Shown here piece after piece: positions 1 through 5,685 of a stretch of DNA of 9,632 bases. The position numbers and the translations under genes are program-made. Below the pieces are notes generated by a model. The model searched no databases and was not told the DNA's origin. It was given only the letters and a program-made list of their open reading frames with translations. Position 1 is the first letter of the stretch. Each line of letters opens with the position of its first letter. The DNA lies in NCBI GenBank assembly GCA_016866815.1, contig VGKZ01000039.1, positions 1-9,632 on the forward strand, read 5' to 3'. The DNA comes from Candidatus Peregrinibacteria bacterium (GTDB taxonomy: Bacteria; Patescibacteriota; Gracilibacteria; Peribacterales; Peribacteraceae).

Positions 1-3000
1 TCCGTCGTCCCCGTCACCACCCCCCCCCCACCCCCCGCCACATTCGTCAGTCCCATTGCCGTGGAGACAGTCTCCGAGCCGTAGATGCGCACCATGTTGT
101 CAAACGTGGCTTTGAACTGGGTACTGTCTGTTCCATGTTGATCAGCGACAGTCTCCATCATTCCCCGAAGCCAGGAGATCTTCGCCCCCCGACCCTCTCC
201 CGGCCCCGCCTCCGGCTCCGCCGACCGCATACCTCCGCTCCAGTACTGCGTGCCGTCGGGCAACGTTACCCTGAAGCGAATTTCCGGCAGTCCCGTTGCA
301 TCGGCGGGGGATACTGCATTCGCGACGAACTGCGCGCGCTGGTAGCCATCGATCCTGCCCGTATACGAACCTGCCAGATACGGACTTGATGTACTGCCCG
401 TGAAGACCTCCACCGTTATCTGCCCTGCGGCACCGGACGGGTTATAGACAAGGCAGACGGCGTGGAATTGTTCACCTGCGGCGATCACCGGGCGGCTGAC
501 CTGTCGGATTTCGTTGAAGCCGCTGCTGAAGCCGGTGTATTCCGTAGGACCGTTCACGAGGTGCTGAACGCTGATCTCCGGATGAAATGCGGTCTGCTCG
601 TTGATGAGAAGGTCGATGTCCGTTGCCGTTCCCGTCTGATACACCGTGACGCCGTTGCCCGATGCGATCTGAACGCCGATCGATTTAGGAGCGCCGGGAT
701 GCATGATGATAGCGCCGTTGATGCGCGTGTAGTATTCCTGAGGGAGCGAATGGAAGCCCGTGTCGCTCAGGTACCGCACATCACCGAGGGCAGCCCCTGA
801 GTTCGTTGAATCCGGTTTGAGCAGGGTGTATTCGGTATACGTGCCTCCGGCGTAGCTCATCAGATAGTACTGATTCTGGATGGCGCCTGCAGCGCCGCCC
901 TTGTGGTTGTAGATGTTGTTGCTCCCCAGGATATTCTCGAATATCCGGTACCAGAGAATTTCCCGTATTTTCCCCCAGTTCTCCGTATGCAGCTTCTGCG
1001 CCAGGACGATGTTCTCGGCTCTGCTCAGCGCATCGGCCTCAAACAGCTTTTCATCCGCGCAATCGATGAGCATATCGTTCAGAGCGAGTGTCGTATTCTC
1101 CGTTGTTTCAAAGAGAATGGCGGAGATGCCGGCGGTGTTCGAGTACACGAGGGGATCGCCGGACCGCAAATCGACCGTGTCGATGTGGAGTCCTCCGCGG
1201 AAGAGCATCGCTTTCACGGTAACTCCTTCGGGAATGTCCAGATCCACATAGACGTCGGTCACGGTGTCTTCGGTGTCCGAGAAGTCCAGCGAGGAGAGCG
1301 TTCCCGTCACACTGAACGAGTCGGATGCGTATCCCACCGTTCCGGATGCGCTCATGCTGTTCCATGCCGTGAGGCGGATGGTTCCCGTGACATTATCCAT
1401 CGGCAGCTCCGCGACCATGCCGTTCCGCACTTGGGAGATGCGAACGCCCTGCTCGAATGCTTCCACGGGTCCGGATGTTTCGCCAGCCACGGTTCTCCTC
1501 ATGCGGTTGTACCCTCCTTCAAAAGTGTCGAGTAATTCCGTTTTCGAAGCGTCACTGTACATGCGAATCGTCACTGTACCGTCGCCATTGCTTCCGGAGA
1601 GCTGTGCCATGTTGAAATCGATGCGTGCGTCGTGCGCACCTGACGGATGATCGACAGTGCCGCGGTACCCTGCTCCTGCGTCCTGCGAGACCGTCAATTC
1701 GAAGTACGTCTGCATGTGCGGAGAGCTGTAGCGTACATGGAACCATGCGTCCTGCGGTCTGCCGTCGGGGTCGCGCGTATTTTCGCTCGTGACGTACATC
1801 ATCGCTCTTCCCACGCTCTCGCGTTCCAGTGCCTGCACGCGCTCCGTCAGTGCCGTCTTTTCAGCGGCAAATTCTTCGATGCGTTCCGCGCATGCAGTTC
1901 GCATGCTCGCCGCCGCTGCGGCATCAATCACTGCTTCGTCGTATGCGGCTCTGGTGACCATGGATTCCTTCGGAATGCCGGGAATGTAGGTCAGTTCGGT
2001 GAGTCGAGTCTGCGTAGTGCCCGCACCTGCTCTCGTCGGTGTGCGCTTGTCGTGACTGAAGGTGTGCAGAGAGGTGACGGTGGCTCCCGTGGTGTCATGC
2101 AATACCACTTCTGCCGTTCCCGTAGAGGCAAACTTGGGGAGGGTGAACCGTACTGATTTGCTTCCCGTTGGCACTGCGTACGACGCAAGCGTGCCGTTTT
2201 CCACCACGGCGATGCTATAGCCTGCAGGCATGCTTGTTGTCTGGAGATACAGGGAACTATCGGACCGTTTCGTTTTCACGCTGATCGAAGGCGTGATTCT
2301 CTGCATCAACTCCTGATCGTGGAAGCGCTTCACGGTGTCGTTTGCACTGCGGAGGAGTGTGTCCGCTTCATTCATCTGTTGGGTTTCTCCGTTGATGCTG
2401 GCGTCGAGACGGGCGATCTGCCCCTGCAGCTCGTCGATATCTTCGGCAAGGATTTCCCTCTGATCCTGCAGCACCGCCATGCGCATCATGGGTGCCGGTT
2501 GTTCGGAAGTTTCCGTACGCGCTTCGGTGCGGGATTCTCCGGCCAGTATGCGGTCGAATTTCTCAGAGAATTCCGGGTCGGCGAACACCGCATCCATCGC
2601 GGAAATGTTTTCCGCTGACTGCACCGGCGTCGCAGTGTCTTTTTTGATCACATCGATGCTGTGAATCGTCATTCCGCCGGCATTGATGAATATCTTCCCT
2701 CCGTTTTCCCACTGTCGCTGCGGTTGTTCGTAGGTCCGCTCTTCCCCGTTCGGCATCCGGATGACGGTGCGGTGCGTGGTGTCGTCATCCATCATGGTGA
2801 TGACGTAGTTTCCGAACGGAACGGCTGCGGAGTCACGGAGGTCCTGCACGGATTCACCGTTGTAATTGAGCCCGACACCGATGTTCCGGCTGCTTGCTTC
2901 CGGCATGATGATCAGGGAGTGTCCGGTTTCCTGATTGTATGCCGGTGTGTCGTTATTCAGGTACAGGTGCGTATCTCCTGAGGGAACGAATGTCAGTTGT

Positions 3001-3692
3001 ATGCGTGTTTCGTACACTTCTCCCGGTTGCCGTTGGGGCAGTGCTCCCGAGACGATGTGTCCGCGTCCGCCGAAGGTGATCCAGCTCTCATGGATCGCAA
3101 CGATTCCGCTCGTCGCGGTGAATGCGGTTTGCATGTCACCGAGGACGGAGACTTCACTTCTTTCGTATTGTATGGCGGAGGATTCCGTTCCACCGGGATT
3201 CAGCACACCGACTTCGGCGGCAGGGGCGAATACTGCTCCTGCCCCCGAGAGAGCCAGGCGCTCCTCCAGTTGCATCGCGTAGCAAACAATCTGGTATTCC
3301 CGTTCCGGTCGGCGATTGCTCGGCTTCAGGTCTTCGATAATTCCGCGACAGAGCGCACCGACGGCATGTCGTGCGTCGAGTGCCATATCCCAGATGACTT
3401 CCCACGGTGTGCGCCAGGATTGTTCACTTCGTTCTGCAGCACATCGTTCCTTGTTCAGCCTATCCCCGGTGCGCCTGTGCTTTTCCTTTTGTACATTCCG
3501 GAATCCACGGTGTTCCGTCCCATCGATTCCCATCTGTGCGCATGCATCCAAAATACGATCGATCTCTTCTTCCCGCAGGTCATACGTATCGTCATTCCCT
3601 GCAAATCGTTCCAGGAGAGCAATCAGAGCATCCGGTGATCGCAGAGAATCCCTGACAGCAAGAGAAGCGGGGGTGCGGCCGAAACCGAGCAT
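1..3692 (-). CDS. Giant multidomain protein of unknown function (C-terminus cut by window edge)
   Basis: One uninterrupted minus-strand frame runs from the ATG at 3692-3690 to the left edge: 1230 codons with no stop. I translated it throughout and saw no frameshift. An in-frame TGA lies at 3722-3720, and no start codon occurs between it and this ATG, so M1 is the earliest possible start; there is no clear Shine-Dalgarno. Residues 1-150 are helical and charged. Residues about 204-350 (WITFGGRG to SIDVIK) are beta-rich and end in a glycine-rich strand pattern reminiscent of ConA/LamG-like domains. Residues 405-457 form a coiled coil. A beta domain follows at about 460-570, then a second coiled coil at 582-628 and more beta-rich segments to about 870. 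A helical stretch lies near 892-922, followed by beta-rich sequence ending in a Gly5 run at 1220-1224. I see no signal peptide or membrane helix. Function is not recognised; a surface, adhesion or structural role is inference from architecture. The reading frame is secure. Confidence 0.85.
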   Translation of the reverse strand, partial: MLGFGRTPASLAVRDSLRSPDALIALLERFAGNDDTYDLREEEIDRILDACAQMGIDGTEHRGFRNVQKEKHRRTGDRLNKERCAAERSEQSWRTPWEVIWDMALDARHAVGALCRGIIEDLKPSNRRPEREYQIVCYAMQLEERLALSGAGAVFAPAAEVGVLNPGGTESSAIQYERSEVSVLGDMQTAFTATSGIVAIHESWITFGGRGHIVSGALPQRQPGEVYETRIQLTFVPSGDTHLYLNNDTPAYNQETGHSLIIMPEASSRNIGVGLNYNGESVQDLRDSAAVPFGNYVITMMDDDTTHRTVIRMPNGEERTYEQPQRQWENGGKIFINAGGMTIHSIDVIKKDTATPVQSAENISAMDAVFADPEFSEKFDRILAGESRTEARTETSEQPAPMMRMAVLQDQREILAEDIDELQGQIARLDASINGETQQMNEADTLLRSANDTVKRFHDQELMQRITPSISVKTKRSDSSLYLQTTSMPAGYSIAVVENGTLASYAVPTGSKSVRFTLPKFASTGTAEVVLHDTTGATVTSLHTFSHDKRTPTRAGAGTTQTRLTELTYIPGIPKESMVTRAAYDEAVIDAAAAASMRTACAERIEEFAAEKTALTERVQALERESVGRAMMYVTSENTRDPDGRPQDAWFHVRYSSPHMQTYFELTVSQDAGAGYRGTVDHPSGAHDARIDFNMAQLSGSNGDGTVTIRMYSDASKTELLDTFEGGYNRMRRTVAGETSGPVEAFEQGVRISQVRNGMVAELPMDNVTGTIRLTAWNSMSASGTVGYASDSFSVTGTLSSLDFSDTEDTVTDVYVDLDIPEGVTVKAMLFRGGLHIDTVDLRSGDPLVYSNTAGISAILFETTENTTLALNDMLIDCADEKLFEADALSRAENIVLAQKLHTENWGKIREILWYRIFENILGSNNIYNHKGGAAGAIQNQYYLMSYAGGTYTEYTLLKPDSTNSGAALGDVRYLSDTGFHSLPQEYYTRINGAIIMHPGAPKSIGVQIASGNGVTVYQTGTATDIDLLINEQTAFHPEISVQHLVNGPTEYTGFSSGFNEIRQVSRPVIAAGEQFHAVCLVYNPSGAAGQITVEVFTGSTSSPYLAGSYTGRIDGYQRAQFVANAVSPADATGLPEIRFRVTLPDGTQYWSGGMRSAEPEAGPGEGRGAKISWLRGMMETVADQHGTDSTQFKATFDNMVRIYGSETVSTAMGLTNVAGGGGGVVTGTT
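20..29. repeat. C10 homopolymer (G10 in the coding strand) inside the giant gene
   Basis: Ten consecutive C lie at 20-29, separated by one A from six more C at 31-36. In the coding (minus) strand this reads G6-T-G10 and encodes part of the Gly5 run, residues 1220-1224, of the giant protein. Gain or loss of one base would shift the frame of everything further 3'. Tracts of this length are slippage-prone and are also a common site of read or assembly error. The same G-rich segment, about 10-36, could fold as a G-quadruplex. Confidence 0.8.
185..207 (-). other. Predicted G-quadruplex motif in coding strand
   Basis: On the minus strand, four G-tracts of 4, 3, 3 and 6 are separated by loops CC, AGA and TC. 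This meets the standard G3+N1-7 quadruplex rule. It lies in the coding strand of the giant gene, so it could form in mRNA or non-template DNA. The encoded residues are a Gly/Glu/Pro/Ala-rich linker unlike the flanking beta-type sequence. Whether it folds is not known. Confidence 0.5.
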
Positions 3693-3803
3693 GGAGTGGG
3701 TGGGAAAATATCGCCCCCATCACATACCGAGCGCCTGGCATGCGGCAGATCTCCGATGCGCGATCACTATTTTGGATTCACGTTTTTCATTTTTTTCTAA
3801 AGG

Positions 3804-3833
3804 AAAAACTGCGTTCCATTCACTCTTGGAACG
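3804..3833 (-). terminator. Rho-independent terminator of the SLH operon
   Basis: On the minus strand CGTTCCA (3833-3827) pairs perfectly with TGGAACG (3818-3812) across an 8-nt loop. After three bases comes T5 (3808-3804), then CC and further T-rich sequence. The hairpin is 160 bp past the SLH stop codon and before the giant gene, so it should end the two-gene operon and leave the giant gene to its own promoter. The stem is only 7 bp and moderate in GC, so readthrough is possible. Confidence 0.6.
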
Positions 3834-3848
3834 GCATCGTTTCTCTCT

Positions 3849-3946
3849 CTCCTGTCTCCTGTCTCACATCTCAAAGCTTATAGCTTTCAGCTTTCAGCTT
3901 ACAGCTAACAGCAAACAGCTAACAGCTAACAGCCTACAACCTACAT
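3849..3946. repeat. 14-unit degenerate 7-bp tandem repeat array
   Basis: Read on the plus strand in strict 7-bp phase from 3849, the units are CTCCTGT x2, CTCACAT, CTCAAAG, CTTATAG, CTTTCAG x2, CTTACAG, CTAACAG, CAAACAG, CTAACAG x2, CCTACAA and CCTACAT. The consensus is near CTNACAG. Neighbouring units are the most alike, as expected for stepwise tandem duplication. The frequent AGCT steps are self-complementary, for example AAGCT-TAT-AGCTT at 3874-3886. It lies in the 3' untranslated region of the SLH operon, upstream of the leftward terminator. It resembles in kind the heptamer short tandem repeats known from cyanobacteria; any function is unknown. Confidence 0.85.
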
Positions 3947-3992
3947 CTCCCCCACATCGAAAACTTCGCAGACATCGCAGTCCTCTCGTCTC

Positions 3993-4985
3993 TCACAGCC
4001 CCCTCACTCCTTCCCCCTGCACCACCTCCATCGCTCTCCATACGATCGTCGCGGCTTCCGCACGGTTCAGGATGCCCGTCGGGTTAAATGTTCCGTCGGG
4101 GTTTCCCTTCATGATCCCGAAGGCTTCCATGATTGCGGTGTCCACATACGCGCTGTGCGTCTCGGAAATATCACGGAAGATCACGCCTTTGCTCATGATG
4201 CGTTTCAGCGAGAGACCTTTTGCTTCCATCAGGGGAACGCCGAGGACGCGGCTGAGCAGTCCTGCAGCTTCCATGCGCGAAACCTTCTTGTCGGGTTCCA
4301 GTGTGCTGAGCGCATCCGTCCAGCCCATCGACCGGAAATCACAGGCTGCCGTATAGGCGTAGTGGTTCTGTGGAACATCCTGATACGGCATGCGACAATC
4401 GCCGGAGCCCTGCAGTAAGCGCAGAGACGAGAGGGCGCGATGGATGAGGACGATGAGCTGTCCGCGGGTGAGGGAATCGCCGGCACCGAAGCGGCCGTCG
4501 TCGTAGCCGCGGATGATCTGTCGGGTATTGAGCTCGACGATCGGTTTGCCCGCCCAGAGTGGGAGATCATCTTTGAACGGACTCTCCACCGGCACCGGAG
4601 CGACCGGTGCGTTGATCCGGATGGTCACTTCATCGCTTCTGCCGTTGCCGTCGGCGCGAACCTGGACATTCCCTCCCGTGTTTCCCGCGCGGAAGGTGCA
4701 CTGTTCATGTGCGTTGCATGCCCCCGTGAAACTCCCCAGCTCGTTGCCGCTCCGGATGCTCCACACCGCGAGCACGGGAATGGTGTAGGTGACGTAATCG
4801 CCTTCTGCAGTGAGAAGGAGCGATTCTCCGGGGTCTACCGCAAAGCCGCCCTGTGTGCGGATGGTCAGAGAACGGAAACCGGAAAGACTGTCCGCAGCGA
4901 AGAACGCGGAACCCATGACGGACATCACCGACAGTGTCGCGAATCCGAGAAACACCAGAGTGACGGCTCTTCCGAACATCTTCAT
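3993..4985 (-). CDS. Secreted S-layer homology (SLH) domain protein
   Basis: This 330-residue protein has an N-terminal signal peptide (hydrophobic core about 7-29, likely cleavage near A30/A31). A beta-rich Ig-like region covers about 37-125 and includes a Cys90/Cys96 pair. A Pro/Val linker follows, then three SLH repeats at about 135-184, 200-250 and 269-320. Each repeat carries the usual acidic start (SPFKDD, PYQDV, IFRDI) and the conserved helix motif (TRGQ 173-176, SRME 236-239, NRAE 297-300). Cys197 and Cys215 may form a second disulfide. Triple SLH modules normally bind secondary cell-wall polymers and attach proteins to the surface. The protein ends soon after repeat 3, so anchoring is C-terminal and the Ig-like part is displayed. 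The gene starts 9 bp after the stop of the upstream gene, so it is probably co-transcribed with it. Met3 is an alternative start; no strong Shine-Dalgarno is seen. Confidence 0.9.
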   Translation of the reverse strand: MKMFGRAVTLVFLGFATLSVMSVMGSAFFAADSLSGFRSLTIRTQGGFAVDPGESLLLTAEGDYVTYTIPVLAVWSIRSGNELGSFTGACNAHEQCTFRAGNTGGNVQVRADGNGRSDEVTIRINAPVAPVPVESPFKDDLPLWAGKPIVELNTRQIIRGYDDGRFGAGDSLTRGQLIVLIHRALSSLRLLQGSGDCRMPYQDVPQNHYAYTAACDFRSMGWTDALSTLEPDKKVSRMEAAGLLSRVLGVPLMEAKGLSLKRIMSKGVIFRDISETHSAYVDTAIMEAFGIMKGNPDGTFNPTGILNRAEAATIVWRAMEVVQGEGVRGL

Positions 4986-4994
4986 CGGGTTTTA

Positions 4995-5624
4995 TTATCC
5001 ACCCGTTGAGACAATCAGGGAATCGAGAATCGCTTGCACGTCATCGCCAAACAGTGTCTCGACGTCGCTGCGGATGTTCGTGGTGATGTTCAATGTGCCT
5101 TCGTGTTCGGGACGTGCGACGATGAAGGACCGCGTCAGCCATGTGCCGTCATGGCGCTCTCTCCTGCCGCTTCCCATCACCGTCCAGTGGCCCTTCCACG
5201 GTACTTTTGCATAGCTCACCTGCGTGAGCGACGGGTCGTATGCTGCAGCGGATTCCATGGTGTTCAGCATTCTGTCGATTGCCACGGGATCACAGAGATG
5301 CGGATCTTCCGTTGTACTCAGGGTGATGACGGCGAGTCCGTTGGGTTCCTGCAGGATGTCGATGTCGCCCTGCTCATGATTGTCGCTGATGGACCATGAA
5401 GAGGGGATGCGAACACGGTAGCGCAGCGTCGTGCTGACGTACGACGTGAAAGCCGCACCGAGATTATCATCCAGCTCACTGTCGATATCCGCCGGTTCCG
5501 ACTGCGCTGCACCATGCATGCCGTCCTCAGAGGGGAACATGGGTACCTCCCAGCGCTGAACGCCGACAACGACCGTGACGGCACTGAGAATTGCTGCGAT
5601 ACTGACGGGGAGATAGCGTGTCAT
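4995..5624 (-). CDS. Membrane-anchored protein with PsbP-like region
   Basis: This 209-residue protein has one N-terminal hydrophobic helix (about 5-23), an uncleaved anchor or signal peptide, and an acidic linker (about 32-58). The extracytoplasmic domain contains the pattern YRVRIPSSWSIS (69-80), a GLAVITLS strand (96-103) and a later WKGHWTVMGSGRR segment (143-155). An aromatic/Pro/Trp start followed by alternating strands and helices is typical of PsbP/Mog1-like folds in small bacterial exported proteins; this assignment is by eye. It has a single cysteine, Cys111, and no lipobox. It is the first gene of an operon with the SLH protein, so it may act with it at the surface; that is inference from position. 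A strong promoter lies 33-61 bp upstream. The start is preceded by a weak AGAG. Confidence 0.6.
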   Translation of the reverse strand: MTRYLPVSIAAILSAVTVVVGVQRWEVPMFPSEDGMHGAAQSEPADIDSELDDNLGAAFTSYVSTTLRYRVRIPSSWSISDNHEQGDIDILQEPNGLAVITLSTTEDPHLCDPVAIDRMLNTMESAAAYDPSLTQVSYAKVPWKGHWTVMGSGRRERHDGTWLTRSFIVARPEHEGTLNITTNIRSDVETLFGDDVQAILDSLIVSTGG

Positions 5625-5652
5625 GTTCTCTGTGTGGATGTCAGAACCTTAA

Positions 5653-5661
5653 TGATATTAT
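5653..5661 (+). promoter_or_regulatory. Candidate extended -10 for the ligase gene
   Basis: The plus strand reads TGATATTAT (TGn plus TATTAT), an extended -10-like element ending 3 nt before the ATG at 5665. It is superimposed on the TATAAT of the opposite-strand promoter, so the element reads as a -10 in both directions. No good -35 is visible, and the predicted start of transcription would fall at or just inside the start codon. Either the mRNA is leaderless or the real promoter lies further upstream. Confidence 0.35.
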
Positions 5662-5685
5662 ACAATGAATAGTAAAAATAGTCAA
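5657..5685 (-). promoter_or_regulatory. Near-consensus sigma-70 promoter for the SLH operon
   Basis: On the minus strand, TTGACT (5685-5680) and TATAAT (5662-5657) are separated by exactly 17 bp. This is one mismatch from the full housekeeping consensus. The expected start of transcription is near 5650, giving a leader of about 25 nt to the ATG at 5624. The -35 box and most of the spacer lie inside the first codons of the divergent ligase gene, so the promoter overlaps that coding sequence. Confidence 0.8.

Larger units (their letters stand above)
3693..3992. other. Intergenic region: terminator plus heptamer repeat array
   Basis: This 300-bp gap separates the SLH gene stop (3993) from the giant gene start (3692), both on the minus strand. 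Going left it contains pyrimidine-rich sequence, a 7-bp tandem array (3849-3946), a leftward terminator hairpin (3804-3833), an A/T-rich block (about 3782-3808) and about 90 bp of ordinary sequence before the giant gene. A TATTTT motif lies on the minus strand at 3710-3705, but I found no convincing -35 partner, so the giant gene's promoter is not assigned. No tRNA or open frame of its own was seen; the plus-strand open frame across it is antisense to the neighbours. Confidence 0.8.

Noticed and set aside
903..1535. Plus-strand open frame of 210 codons, and several others of 60-170 codons across 135-3640
   Set aside because: All lie antisense to the single 1230-codon minus-strand frame; their translations are Arg/His/Ser/Cys-rich and lack domain patterns.
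3410..3540. Suspected frameshift in the charged Lys/Arg-rich part of the giant protein N-terminus
   Set aside because: Both alternative minus-strand frames hit stop codons here, and the used frame continues cleanly on either side.
3791..3808. Separate A/T hairpin (TTTTTC/GAAAAA) as an independent regulatory element
   Set aside because: It is best explained as the T-tract of the terminator at 3804-3833 plus adjacent A/T-rich sequence.
3849..3946. CRISPR array
   Set aside because: The 7-bp units are directly contiguous with no spacers, and there are no cas genes nearby.
3316..4356. Plus-strand open frame of 346 codons spanning the intergenic region
   Set aside because: It is antisense to the giant gene's start and the SLH gene's end, runs through the heptamer array and has a Ser/Arg-rich shadow composition.
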